This document shows, one piece after another, positions 47,576-58,400 of a DNA stretch of 64,000 nucleotides. Under the pieces are notes generated by a model, which saw only the letters and a program-made list of their open reading frames with translations, made no database searches and was not told where the DNA came from. The position numbers were made by a program, and so were the translations under genes. The stretch is from Diacronema lutheri (lineage: Eukaryota > Haptophyta > Pavlovophyceae > Pavlovales > Pavlovaceae): positions 372,001 to 436,000 of the forward strand of contig JAGTXO010000008.1 in assembly GCA_019448385.1 (NCBI GenBank). The letters run 5' to 3'. Numbering within the stretch: position 1 is the stretch's first letter; each line of letters begins with the position of its first letter.

Positions 47576-47729
47576 CACGAAAGGAGATGGGAAGGGGAAG
47601 AGGGCGGGGGGCGATGGCCGAGAACGGCCGCGTGCGCCGGTACGGCTCGGCCGCGCGCGTCGGCCCGATCGGATCCAGGCCACGGTCGAGCCGACCGTTG
47701 ACGGTTGACCGCTCGAGTCGCTTCGCGCG

Positions 47730-49640
47730 ATGGCGGTCGGCGGACCCATCCGACGAGCGCTCGTCGGCGTGGTGCTCTTTTCCGGCGTGGGCTGCGCGCC
47801 GCCGACGCCGCCGACGCGCACCACGCGCGGCGCGGCGCGCTACGGGGCTCCTGCGCCGACGGCAGCCCCTGCGCACCGCGCGCTCGCCGAAGCGACGCAT
47901 GCCACGCGGCGGCGGCTCGGCGGCCGCCAGCACGTGCGGCCCAAGAACAAGGTAACGTGGCCGCTGCCGAGCGCGGAGAGGCCGCGCTTCGTCCCGCGGG
48001 GCCTTGGATTTGATTCGCGCGAGTGCCCCGAGCCGCCGTCTCGGCAAGCGGCCCTCAACTGGCACGCGCCGCTCACGGGTGCGACGGCGAGCGCGCACGC
48101 GACGCGCGCGCCGCCGTCGGAGGCCGGCTCGTGCGAGGTGCGCGACGGAGTGCTGGCGATGCGGCATGCATGCCTGCACGACGGTACATTCTACGTGCGC
48201 ACGGCCGTTGGCGGTGAGCGCCTCGCCGTGCGCACGCCGCGCTGGGGCCCATGGGGCCGTGGCGGCCGCGCGGAGCCGCCCGTCCACGTTCAGCCTTGGC
48301 GCGACCCGGCGCACGGCCCGCCTGGCGCGCGGATGTGGCTGCGCGGCACGTGGCTCTTTGCGCAGCCGCGCCTCGCATTCTCGCCCAAGAACGTCTACCA
48401 CGCCCTCGACGAGCTCGAGCTTCTCGACGGTCTCGCGCGCCGGGCGGACATGCGCCTGCGCACACTGACCGCATTCGTCTCACTGAACCACCGGCCGCCG
48501 CTGCTCAATGGAACACTTCTTGGCGCGCTGCTCGCGCTCGCGACGGAAGCACCCATGGCATACCACCTGCCGCCTGAGCCCATGCCCGCCGCGCTGTGCT
48601 TCGATGCTGCGCTGCTCGAGGTTGATCAGAACGTCAGTGCGCTCGCCGCCGCGTGCGGCGCCGCCGGCGCCGCCGTGGCCGGCGCCGCCGCACCGCCGCC
48701 GCGCGCGCCGCACGGCACGCACGATGGCTTCGTCGATATTGCGCGCTCGTCGTACGCGCGATTGCGCATGCACGGCACACCGCCGCGCTCGGCGAGCGCC
48801 TTCGAGCGCACGCGTGTGCTGATCGTCAATCGTCTGAGCTCGCGCACCCTCGTCAATCTGCCATACCTTGCGCACGCGCTCGTGCGCGCGGGCGCGCACG
48901 TGACGGTGGCCGCGTTCGAGTGCCTCGAGCTTGTTGCGCAGATTGCGCTCGTGAGCCGCGCGTCGACGCTGATCGGCGCGCACGGCGCCGCGCTCTCGCT
49001 CGGCCGCTTCTTGCCGGACGACGGCGCGATCGTCGAGTTGCGCTCGGCGCCGTGCATCGAGGACGACCTGTCGTGGATGGGATTTCGCAGCCGGTTCGCC
49101 GTGCTCGGCGCGCCGGCGCGCGCGACCGTGTCCGACTTGCCCTGCCCGCTCTGGCGCGCCAAGACGGGCATGCCGTTCGTCGTCGACATCATCGCCGTGC
49201 TCGGCGCGGTCCGCGCGCTCGATCGCGTCGCGTGCCGCCACGCGCGGTGCGCGCGCGCGCCGCCGGCGTGCTCGGCGGCGCAGCTCGGCGGCGAGGCGGC
49301 CGACGGCCATCTTGCCACCCACGGCACGCTGCCGGGCGAGCTACGCCCGGGCGTGCCGCTCGTGTCCGTGCGCGCCGCGCGGTACGAGCGCGAGGTGCGC
49401 GGCCGGGCGGAAGTTGCGCGCGCCGACGCGGCTCGCGGCGGCGCGCGCGAGCGCGACTCGGCGGCGGCGACGCAGCTGGCCGGGAACCGCGCACCGCGCG
49501 CGGGAGAGAGTGACAATGCCACGCAGTCCGGCTGGGTGCAGCCCTGGCGCGCGTGGGACGCTTGCCGCCGGGCGCACGCCGCACTGGCACCGCCGCACGT
49601 GCGCCACGCCAGCGCGGACACAGCAATGGCGAACGGCTAG
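47730..49640 (+). CDS. GT61-family glycosyltransferase, type II membrane protein
   Basis: 636 aa, no intron. A short N-terminus with a hydrophobic anchor (ALVGVVLFSGVGCAPP) is followed by a Golgi-lumenal stem. The GT61 (DUF563) pattern lies at residues about 360-460: TRVLIVNRLSSRTLVNLPYL, VTVAAFECLELVAQIALVSR, STLIGAHGAALSLGRFLPDD, GAIVELRSAPC. Family members add xylose, arabinose or O-GlcNAc to glycans in the secretory pathway. The donor cannot be read here. The C-terminal 130 residues are low in complexity. The gene sits 154 bp after the kinase and 15 bp before the next gene. Confidence 0.75.
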   Translation: MAVGGPIRRALVGVVLFSGVGCAPPTPPTRTTRGAARYGAPAPTAAPAHRALAEATHATRRRLGGRQHVRPKNKVTWPLPSAERPRFVPRGLGFDSRECPEPPSRQAALNWHAPLTGATASAHATRAPPSEAGSCEVRDGVLAMRHACLHDGTFYVRTAVGGERLAVRTPRWGPWGRGGRAEPPVHVQPWRDPAHGPPGARMWLRGTWLFAQPRLAFSPKNVYHALDELELLDGLARRADMRLRTLTAFVSLNHRPPLLNGTLLGALLALATEAPMAYHLPPEPMPAALCFDAALLEVDQNVSALAAACGAAGAAVAGAAAPPPRAPHGTHDGFVDIARSSYARLRMHGTPPRSASAFERTRVLIVNRLSSRTLVNLPYLAHALVRAGAHVTVAAFECLELVAQIALVSRASTLIGAHGAALSLGRFLPDDGAIVELRSAPCIEDDLSWMGFRSRFAVLGAPARATVSDLPCPLWRAKTGMPFVVDIIAVLGAVRALDRVACRHARCARAPPACSAAQLGGEAADGHLATHGTLPGELRPGVPLVSVRAARYEREVRGRAEVARADAARGGARERDSAAATQLAGNRAPRAGESDNATQSGWVQPWRAWDACRRAHAALAPPHVRHASADTAMANG

Positions 49641-49655
49641 AGAAACGATACTGAA

Positions 49656-50816
49656 ATGCACGGCCTGCTGTGCGTGCACGCGCGGTCGGGCGCTCTGCTC
49701 TACAGCCGCGCGCTCCGGCCGGCGTTTGGGCTGAGCATGAGCTCCGGCGACGCGGCGCTCGACGCCCTTCGCCTCGCTTCGTCGCTCTTCGCATGGCATG
49801 CGAACGCTGCGGCCGTCAACGTGCGCGCCGTGAGCGCCGACGGCGGCGCGCGCGCCGAGGCGGACGAGCCCCTCGTGCTTTATACCGTCGGCGAAGTGTC
49901 GATGCACGTGCACGTCGAGCCGCGCGCGCAGCTGCTCGTCGTCGCCGTCACGTCCTCCCGCGTGCCGCACGAGCGTGGGCTCGCGCTCGCCGCGGCGATT
50001 GGAGGCGAATACGCTGCGCGCGTCACGGACGCGGCCGCCGCCTTCTCGCGAACGGTTTTCAGCGCGGCGGTCGCCGAAGCGTTCGGCAGCGCTATTCCAC
50101 TCGCGTACGCACGCGCGTGCCTCGACGCGGCGGATGGCGCGAGCTGGGCGTGGATTCTGAACCTCGGCACGCCGTCGGCCGAGCGCGCGGCCACGTTTGA
50201 CGGCTGGGCGCGCCTGCGAGGCGCGCCGTGGCCTCCGGCGGGTGCTGACGCCGCGATGACCAAACGCGGCCATGCGCGGCCATGGCGAGCGCACTCCGCG
50301 CCCGGGACGGCGCAGCACGCCGCCGCCTCGCGCACGCGCGGCCCATGGCTGGCGCAGCGCGTCGCGCCGGCGTCGGACCGGCGCGCGTGCGGCGAGCACG
50401 CCGGCGCCGGCGCCGGCACGGCTGCCGCGGCGCGCACGCGCGCCGATCCGACGCGCGGTGCTGTCTCCGGCCCAGCGCCCTGGCCGTGGCCGCCCCTGGA
50501 GTTACCAACGGCCGCACACGTGCCGGCGCTGCTGCGCACGCTCGCGCGCGGCGGCCTTGAGACCCACGGCGCGCTGTCCGGTTGGGCTGAGCTCGCCGCC
50601 CCGCCCGGTGATGGGAGCGAAGGGCGCGCGGCATGCGTTTTGCTGCTGCGCAGAGGGGCCACGCTCCTCGGCCTCGGCCTGCTCCTGCCTGAGCCACGAG
50701 CAGGCGAGGAAGGACCGGCCGAGTCAGGTCGCCAGTTTGCGCTTGCCGACGCGAGGGCCGGCTGTCTGCTCGCCGAGCTCGACGAGCTCCTCGCCGAATT
50801 TAACACACGACAGTGA
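49656..50816 (+). CDS. Longin-like domain protein, unassigned
   Basis: 386 aa, no intron. It begins MHGLLCVHARSGALLYSRAL, followed by an amphipathic helix and a strand pattern (VGEVSMHVHVEPRAQLLVVA, then RGLALAAAIGGEYAARV). This is the alternation typical of a longin/roadblock-type trafficking module such as those of HPS, CCZ1 or Fuzzy proteins. A disordered middle is followed by a second possible folded part (GRAACVLLLRRGATLLGLGL). No ortholog is assigned. It starts only 15 bp after the GT61 stop. Confidence 0.45.
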   Translation: MHGLLCVHARSGALLYSRALRPAFGLSMSSGDAALDALRLASSLFAWHANAAAVNVRAVSADGGARAEADEPLVLYTVGEVSMHVHVEPRAQLLVVAVTSSRVPHERGLALAAAIGGEYAARVTDAAAAFSRTVFSAAVAEAFGSAIPLAYARACLDAADGASWAWILNLGTPSAERAATFDGWARLRGAPWPPAGADAAMTKRGHARPWRAHSAPGTAQHAAASRTRGPWLAQRVAPASDRRACGEHAGAGAGTAAAARTRADPTRGAVSGPAPWPWPPLELPTAAHVPALLRTLARGGLETHGALSGWAELAAPPGDGSEGRAACVLLLRRGATLLGLGLLLPEPRAGEEGPAESGRQFALADARAGCLLAELDELLAEFNTRQ

Positions 50817-50817
50817 G

Positions 50818-50854
50818 AGGGGGGGAGGGAGGGGGGGGGGGGGGGGGGGGGGGG
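50818..50854 (+). repeat. G-rich tract with a 24-bp G run
   Basis: Located in the 75-bp gap between two convergent genes (stops at 50816 and 50892). The last 24 bases are uninterrupted G. As the shared 3' region of both genes it could act as a roadblock or terminator-like element; that is inference. Confidence 0.8.
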
Positions 50855-50891
50855 TTCCCCTCCCTCTGAGCCTCGCACTCTCGTCTCACCA

Positions 50892-52957
50892 TCATCGAGA
50901 CTGGCGCGTCGCGCTCACGCCCGCCAGCTTTGCGCCCACGGCGCGTTCCGCCTGCCGACGCACCGCTGCCGCGGGCAACAGCGTCGCGCACACCCACTCG
51001 TTGAACGCGGCAAGACCCTCGCCGCTCCCTTCGATCACCGCGAGGAGCCGCGCCTGGTCGTCCGGGTCGGACGCAGCCGCACGCTGCACGTCGAACGCGG
51101 GCGCGCCGCGCACATGCTCGACGCCAAGCGCACCGGCGCGCGCGGGCTGCGCTCCGGCCGTTCCGACCGTGCGCTCGCCCTCGCCGTCAAGCGGCACAAA
51201 GAAGATCTGGTCGAGCGAGCCGCCCATCTGGTGGACGATGTGCAGCTCGAGCACGCACCAGAGCCTTTGAAAATAGGTTGGCCCCGCAAGCGCGAGCACC
51301 GATTTGCAGCCGGCGAGGTAGATAGGCACCGACGGCAGCTGCGCGGCAATGTTGTCTTGGTCGATGCACAGCGCGTCAAACCAGACGGTCGGCTCGCGCC
51401 CGTGCGCCTCGACAAACTCGCGCCGCCATGCCTGGAGCGCCGCAAACTTGAGCTGCGGATCGTCGTGCCAGCTGGCGCACACGGGCGGGGAGGGACGCGG
51501 TGGGGCGTCCGGGCGCCGCGCGTAAGGCGCGCGCGCGCGAGCGCATGTGGGGCCGGTAGCGTCGCGGGCGTACGGGCGCGCGCTGCAGCCACGCGCACGA
51601 GTGCGAGATGAACGCATCGACGGCGCCAAGTAGCGCGGGCGCTGAGAAGGCGAGCCGTTCCTGTGAGCTCAGCTCGCCGTCTGCGTGCAGCGAGGCGAAG
51701 CTGCTCGCCAACATTCGATCAGGTGGCGGGGACGGAGCGCCGCGCGGCGCGTCCTCTGCGCCCGCAGGGCCGTCAGACTGAGCCAATCCGCACGCCGCGA
51801 GCGTGGGCACGACGCGCGCGCTTTGCCTGCTGCTGACCGAATCGTGCGCGTTGGCGCTCAGGCGATCGGCCGTGCTGCGGAGGCGAGGCCGCGCGCTGAG
51901 CAAAGCCCTCATCCTCGAGGTCCGCCGCAGCTGCCCCGCGGCGACCGGACGCGCAAGGTGCTCGACCGTGAGTGCGCTGAGCGGCAGCGCGCGGAACGTC
52001 GCCTTTGCACGTGCGATCACCTCGTCGGGCGGCAGCCCGCCGAGCAGCTCGGCGATGCCCGCCGCTGCGGACACGCCCTCGCCGATGCGCACGAGAAGCT
52101 CATACACCTGTGCGGCGGCCGCGACGTGCGGCGCGGCGCGGTGCGTCACGCCACGCAAGGCGAGCACGGCGCGGGGCGCAGTGCGGCTGGGCACGCGGCG
52201 TGGCAGCAGGGCGCACGCGCACCTCCGTTCGGAGCGGCTGCCAAAACGTGCCGCATCCGAGCGCAAAGACGACGACGGCGAGCCCCGCGAATGGCGGACC
52301 ATCGCGGGCTGTCCACAACACATACGTCGAGAAGTGCAGCAGCGACAGCGCGTAGGCAGCGTACGCACAGCCGCAGAGGACATATAAGAGGCCGACCGCG
52401 AGGTAAAGGCGCGAAAACGCCTGTCGCGCGGGCGCGCCCCAGCAGAGGTCGCGGACGAGTGTTTGGATCCACGTCGCGCATGCCGTCGCGCACGCGACCA
52501 TGATCAGCCCATCGGCGCTGCCCGAGAGCAGCTGGCCCGCGTTCGGCGACGTGCGCGCAACGTCGCCAAAGATGGAGATGAAGTCCGGAACGACGCTCAC
52601 GCCGCCGCCCATGCCGAGGATCGTGAAGAGGACGAGCAGGGTGCGGACGGCGCGCCGATCTTGCGGCCGGAGCGCAAAAATGGCGAGCCACGGGCCTGTG
52701 TGGATGAAAACCATCCCGACGAGCGCGTGCCACGTTGGGCTGGCACCGCGATCGAGCGTGGTGAGCACGATCAGGAGCACGCCGATCATGCCGCTCACGC
52801 TCCCGCTCACGAGCGGCGGCAGCTGCACGAGCCGGCGGCGGCGACGGCCCTCGGCGCGGAGCACGGTGACGCGGTCTTGAATGTGCTCCGTCGTGCTCCG
52901 CGAGACGGCTGGCGACGCGGCGGCTCGCGAGACGCGCTCGAGAGCCTGCTGAAGCAT
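50892..52957 (-). CDS. Six-TM protein with C-terminal TIR-like domain
   Basis: Three exons: 52957-52223, 52107-51599, 51471-50892 (607 aa). Six hydrophobic segments lie within the first about 240 residues (for example SGSVSGMIGVLLIVLTTL, GLIMVACATACATWIQTLV, LYLAVGLLYVLCGCAYAAYA). A cytosolic region (VYELLVRIGEGVSAAAG...) precedes the TIR-like domain, restored by splicing: DAFISHSWHDDPQLKFAALQ, EPTVWFDALCIDQ, VPIYLAGCKSVLALAGPTYF, RLWCVLELHIVHQMGG. This FISHSW...ClDQ...RxWCxxEL family is common in protists and relates to TIR/HET-like signalling modules. Whether it has NADase activity is unknown. The nucleoside hydrolase fusion at 7.1-10.4 kb has the same TM-then-TIR-like order. A C-terminal helix closes the protein. 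Confidence 0.65.
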
Positions 52958-53054
52958 TCCTCAAACGCTCGCAGGACCTCAAACGGAACTCCCTCATGAT
53001 ATTCCCAAATATATTTTTCATTTTCCCGCGGTCATACGTCTGACCCCGCACTTC

Positions 53055-53080
53055 CTGACCCGTCGGAAGCGTCGTTAGTA
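53055..53080 (+). repeat. Retroelement tail motif, opposite orientation
   Basis: ctgacccgtcggaagcgtcg, ending ttagta, is the inverted partner of the tail beginning at 53095. The two tails face each other across catacgtatagata. It marks the 3' end of an older plus-strand copy. Nothing else of that copy is recognisable between 52958 and 53054, which is A/T-rich. Confidence 0.6.
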
Positions 53081-53093
53081 CATACGTATAGAT

Positions 53094-53193
53094 ATACTAA
53101 CGACGCTTACAGGCGGGTCAGCAGGAGGGGCGCACACGGGGCCGAGGCTGGACAAACGGAGCGAGCGAAAGGGCGCACGCAACATCAGGCCGT
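53094..53193 (-). mobile_element. Severely 5'-truncated retroelement insertion (100 bp) with 12-bp duplications
   Basis: About 99 bp nearly identical to 2236-2335 (the 3' end of the left retroelement; one substitution, g/a, in gggcgcacac), flanked by exact atacgtatagat repeats at 53082-53093 and 53194-53205. It lies within the 3' boundary of the right Fanzor element, so it was inserted after that element. It shows the element can integrate with almost all of its 5' part lost. Confidence 0.8.
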
Positions 53194-53197
53194 ATAC

Positions 53198-53604
53198 GTA
53201 TAGATGGTCAAGCCAAATCCGATCAGGGGCACGGTAAAGCGCCCCGAGTGCAGCGCGGGCCATTCGGAAGGACGTCCTTGTGAGGGAGCTCTTCGCGTTT
53301 GGCGAGCGGGGGAGCACGACGCGCAGCGTTGCTGCGGCGGCGTGCGGGCGGCGAGCAGCGGTCGGGCTGCTCGCGACGAGGCCGGAGCAGACGGCGCCGT
53401 GGCCGCCGGCGCAGGTGACGCGCGCCGACGAGCCGTAGCAAGCGTCCGTGGTCCGCACGGCGGTTGGAGCGGGCCGGCTGGTGCGGCGCGCTCGGCCACG
53501 GGTGGCGGCGTGCACGGGCGTGCCGAATGCGGTACGCGTCGCCAGCCGCGCGCGACCTGGGCAGAGCCCGCAAAGCGTCGACCGCTGTGCGGCTCGGCCG
53601 TGCG
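53198..53604 (-). ncRNA. Candidate guide (omega) RNA region of the right Fanzor element
   Basis: Homologous to 1788-2193 on the opposite strand, directly after the Fanzor stop. Conservation ends at accatctatacg, the same base as in the left copy. The 12-bp duplication of the small retroelement overlaps this end. Evidence is positional, as for the left copy. Confidence 0.33.
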
Positions 53605-55334
53605 TCAACGCCGGCCGCGCTTCGGCCCGCGCGCGCTGCCGCCGCCGGCACTGGCGCTGGCAGCTCCGCGGGCGGGGGTGCGGGCGCGAGAGCCGCCGCC
53701 GCCACCGCCGCCGCGCCCGCCGCCGTCGTCGCCACCGCCGTCGCCGCCGCCGCCTCCCCCGCCGTCATCGTCGTCGTCGTCGTCGTCGCCGCCGCCTCCG
53801 TCGCCGTCGCCGTCGCCGTCGCCCTCGCCGCCGCCGCCGTCGCCGCTGCCGTCGTCGTCGTCGTCGTCGTCGCCCTCGTCGTCGCCCTCGTCGTCGCCGT
53901 CGCACTCGTCGTCGCAGTCGTCGCCCTCGCCGTGCACCATGCGCTCCTCACGCTCCCACACCTCGCCGCGCACCCACCAGGCGAGCACGAGGGCAAAGCG
54001 CTCAGGCGTCGACGTGGTGTCGCGCCCGGCCGCGTGCGCCGCCATGTCGTGCACGTCGTAGAAGATGTTGCGCGCGGCGTTGTAGTCGCGGTGCACGGGC
54101 TTCTTGCCGCCGTTGCACGCCGGGCAGATGACGAGCGCGTGCACCGTGCGCGTGCCGCCCTTTGCCACGGGCAGGCGCGGGTTCTGCGCGAGCTCCGCGC
54201 CGCAGCGCTGCAGCCTGCCGCCCTTGGCGAGCCGCGGCATCGAGCAGTGCATCGACGTGTACGGCTCGGGCACGAAGACGGCCGCGACGCCGCGCCGCCG
54301 CAGCTCGCGCAGCAGCCCCACCTGGAAGGCGGGCGGCGCGCCCTTGGGCTGCGCGCCCTTGTGGTCGCGCAGCCACTTGCCCACGCACACGAGCAGCCGG
54401 TCGCGCGTCACGCCGTCGACACAGTGCGCCGCGATGAGCGCCTCGGCGACGCGCGCCGCGTTGGACCGCCCGCCGCTGTCGCGCCGCCAGCGCTCCTTGC
54501 GGCGCGCCGGCGCGTCGTACACGTGCTCGGCGGCGCGCTCGCGCACCCGCGCGCTCTCGCGGTGGAAGGCGATGTATTTGCCCGCGTCGAGCACCTTGGC
54601 GCTGTGCGCCTCGCCAAGCCGCGCCTCGTCCGCCTCCACGCTGAACTCCTCGCCGCGCCCGTCGGTGCGCACGCGCCGCCGCGCCGCGTTGGTCTTGGCC
54701 GTCTCGCGCGCAAAGCCCGCGGCGCGCGCGCGCGCGCGCTGCGTGAACTGCCGCCAGACGGCCGCCCGCCCGACGTGCGCAGAGTAGGTGGTGATGTTGC
54801 CCATGTTCGGGTCGGCCGCGACGACGACCGCCGCCTCGACGTCGATCGCCCGCCGCAGCTCGGAGCCGAGCGCGACGGCGATGCGCCCGTCCGGCCGGCG
54901 CCAGCGGTGCAGGACGCCCGAGCCGCCGGCCGGCGCCTGCGCCTTCGGCACGAGGACGGTCCCGACGGGTGCACGGCGACGCCATCCGTCACCACCGACT
55001 TGACGGGCTGCCGGCCCGGGAGCGGCACGCGCGGCAGCGGCGCGAGGCCAACCCACGAGCGCCGCGCGTGCCACGGCAGATCGGCTGGCGGCCGCTCGCG
55101 CCCGGCGTAGTCGAAGACGCGGTTGGAGATGTCGAAGCGCGTCGCAAAGACCGTGTACCTGACGCGCACGTCCGACATCGGCGGGATGTTGCCGCTTGTG
55201 CCTGTCCACTTGATCGGCTCGCCATCGTGGTCGCGCAGGTCCAGCGCCTTGAGCCGCGCGCGCAGCTCCTTGCGCTCGTCATCCGAAAGCGTCACCCAGA
55301 TGGCGCTCGCGGCGAGGCGCACGTTGCGCGGCAC
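53605..55334 (-). pseudogene. Fanzor C-terminal exon, right copy, with 1-bp deletion
   Basis: The same RuvC/zinc-finger exon as 63-1787, in inverted orientation. RuvC-I ADPNMGN, the VPEPYTSMHC glutamate, CPAC and HRDYNAARNI are all present. Near 54969 one base is missing relative to the left copy (gtgcacccgtc for gtgcacgccgtc), so the frame coming from the acceptor at 55335 ends in the wrong register (VAVHPSGPSS instead of VAVHAVGTVL). A few substitutions (N/S, T/I, A/T, K/T, A/V) and a different number of Asp codons in the acidic tail distinguish the copies. Either this copy is inactivated or the base is a sequencing error. The exon joins in phase to the giant upstream frame. Confidence 0.8.
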
Positions 55335-55464
55335 CTGCGCGCAGCGCGCGGCGCGCGAGCGCGCGGGCGCGTGACCAACCTGGCCGCGAGGCGGCGCGCA
55401 CGGCGGCGGCGCGCGCGCGCTTGGGCCCTCGGCGGCGGCAGCGGCAGCCGCGCCTCGCGCGCAC
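55335..55464 (-). other. 130-bp intron joining the giant frame to the Fanzor exon
   Basis: Donor gtgcgcgcg after THN (55465) and acceptor gcgcag before VPRN (55334). Removing it gives YNVAPLRTHNVPRNVRLAAS, which rebuilds the conserved Fanzor PLRxxxVP motif with both sides in phase 0. The left copy shows the same acceptor at 60-62. Confidence 0.75.
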
Positions 55465-58400
55465 ATTGTGCGTGCGCAGCGGCGCCACATTGTACCGCGG
55501 CGGCCGTCCGGTCAGCTGCGTGTGGATGTGCGCGAGCCGGCAGAGCAGCGCCTGCCCCTCGGCCACGTGCTGCAGGGTGCGGATCTGCACGAGGAAGTAG
55601 CGCGTCGTGTGCCGGTCGTAGTTCCACCTTTTCGTGGGCGTGCACTTGTAGTCGATCTTGTGGAGGACCATGTCGGGCAGGTGGCGGTCGAGCGCGGCGG
55701 GGCAGCCGACGCGCGCGCCCTCCACGTCGCCGCGCAGCAGCCGCTCGCACAGCTCGCGCACGCGCGCGTTTCGCTGCATCTCGGGCAGCGCGACGAGCGC
55801 CTCGTCGCGCTCGACTGCCGCGCGGACGACGTCGCGGAGCAGCCCGTTCACGACGCGCGATGGGTGCATCAGGCACGCGGTGGACACCTGCGTCGCCTCC
55901 GCCTCGAGGATCTCCGTGAGGCCCACCGCGCAGACGGGCTGGACGCCCTCGGCCATCTCGCCGACGGCGCGCGCCGTCGCCGCCTTGGTCTGCGCGGCGG
56001 CTTGCTCGGCGGGCTTGCCTCGCGGCGCTGCACCGTACGTGCTCTCGTCCTTGTGCCAGCCGATGGCCGAGAAGATCGCACGGACGGATCCCTTGTCCAT
56101 CGTGGTCGACGTGTGCACGCTGGTCGACGGGCCGCCCGACGCCGCGCCGACGGCCTGCGCGCTCGCCACCGCAGCCTCGTCGCGCACCACCTTGTTGATG
56201 ACGCGGTACGCCTGTGTCGTGAGCCTGTGCACGGCCGCCGCGATGCGCCGCAGCTCCTTCCGCGCACCGGGCTGCGCCGTCACCGCCTGCGGCCCCGCGT
56301 TGAGCGTCGAGCGCTTGACCACGAAGCCCGGGAGCACGCTGCCGCGCGTGCGCGCCGTCGCGCCGCCGGCGGCGCGCGCGCTCGGCGCAGCGGGCTCGTC
56401 CACGCGCGCGCGCTCGACGCCGCGCGCGCGGGGAACGCTCGGCGCGCGCGCGCCCGCGGCGTCGCGCGCGCTCGCGGCGGCACCCGCCGCGGCGCGCTTG
56501 CCCGCGGCGCCCGACTCGCCGTGCGCGCGAAGCGGCGCCGACGCCAATGCCGACGCCGCGCCCGCGCCGCCGCTGCCGCTGCCCGATCCGCCCGCGCGCC
56601 GCTTCTGCTCGTCGCGCGTCTTGCGGAACTGGGCGACGAGGTCGCTGCTCACGTTGGCCTCAGGCTCCCACGTGTCGGCGCTCTCGTCGTAGCCCCGCCA
56701 CCTGATCCGGAACTGGAACGTCACCTTCTTGCCCGCCTTGCGGCGCTCGTCGACGACCGCCTCGACCTCGTACGTGCGCGCCTCCTCGTCGACGCTCGCG
56801 CCCGCCGCGCTCGCGCCCGTGTCCGGCCACCCAGCGACCGTGCCGCCCAGCCTCTCGGCGGCCGCGCGCAGCTGCCGCTCGCGCTGGGCGGCCGCGGCGC
56901 CTCGCGCGACCAGCGCGGGCAGCATGCCCGCGCCGCCCGCGAGGCCGTGCGCGCCGACGCTGGCGGTCATCAGCGCGTCGAGGCACGCGAACGTTGCGAG
57001 CGCACACGCGCCATCGTCGCCGCCGCGCGGCTGCGAGCGCACGACGGGCGATGGCCGCGGCTCCCCCTCGGCCGCGAGCAGCGGCCAGATCGCACTGGCC
57101 AGCGCGACGGCATGCGCGCCGACCGCGACGGCCACGTCCGCGTCGAGCGGCGCAAAGTCGTAGCGCACGAGCGCGGCCGGGCGCGAGTCGTCCGTCGGCC
57201 GGTCGGCGACGAGCAGCCCGACCGGGCGCGGCGGCTCGCCGGACGGCGCGGCGACGGGCACGCAGAGGAGCACGACGAGCAGGCGCGGCGTGCCGCCGAG
57301 CAGCGCGCGCGCGGCATCCGCCCCGTCGGCTCCGCCGCGCGCGGCCGCGGCGAGCAGCTCGGCCGCGCGCGTCGGGCCCAGCGCCGTGCGCGCGTCCTTG
57401 CGCGCGCGTGCGCGCGCCGTGTACGCGGCGCAGGCGTCGTCGAGCACCGCCGCGCTGGGCGCGGTGCCAGTCGTCGCCCACGCGCGCAGCGCGTCGCGCA
57501 CCCGCGTGACGATCGCCTGGTCGACCGCCGCCTCGCCGGCAGCGTGCGCCGGCGCGCACGCCGGCGGTGCGGCGGCAGGCGCGAGCGCGGGCGCGCCGTC
57601 GGCGCCGTCAACGCCGACGGCGCCGTCGGCGCGCCGCCACGCGAGCTTCGCCTCGATCTGCTGCCGGACGGCGTGGCAGTGCCGGTCGATGCCGCGCGCG
57701 TCGTCGAGCGCGGCCAGCGCGTCCTCAGCGGCGGGACGGCCGCTCGCGTCCGCGACGGCCTGCAGGCAGAGCAGCGCGGCCGCACGCGCGTTGCACGCGC
57801 TCTGCGGCTCGGGCGCGAGCGCGTGTTCGAGCTCGAGCGGCGACGCGCCTCGCGCCGCGGCGATCGCGTCCATCAGCACGTCCAACCGCTGCACCAGCGC
57901 CCTGTGCGCGTCGCGCGGCGCGCCCGTCGACGGCGCGCGCGAGCGCGTCGCCACGAGCCCGAGCGCGCGCGCCGGCGCGCCCGCCGGCGTGTGCAGCACG
58001 AGCAGCGCCGCGCCCGCCAAGCTCGCGTTGCGCGTGACGAGCGCGAAGATGCGCGTCGCCTCGTGCGCGCCCACCGACGCCCAGATCGCAGCGCGATCGG
58101 CGTCCGTCTGCGCGTCGCACAGGTCGCGCACGTCGTCCGGCGCGAGCAGCGCGCCGCCGCCGGCGGAGCGCGCGACGATCGCCCGCGCCTCCGCCACGAA
58201 GACGGCCTGCGGCAGGTCGGCGTGGCGCGCGTCGACGATGGCGCGCGTCGCGTGCACGCCGAGCTCCACGCCGCGGTAGAAGGCGCGCGCGTTGGCCGCG
58301 CGCGCGTGCGCCGGCCGTCCGTCCGCGTTGCGCCTCGCGCGCGCCTGCTTGCTCGTGCGCGCGAGGCCGTCGCGTGGCGGTGGCGGCAGCGTGGCGAGGA

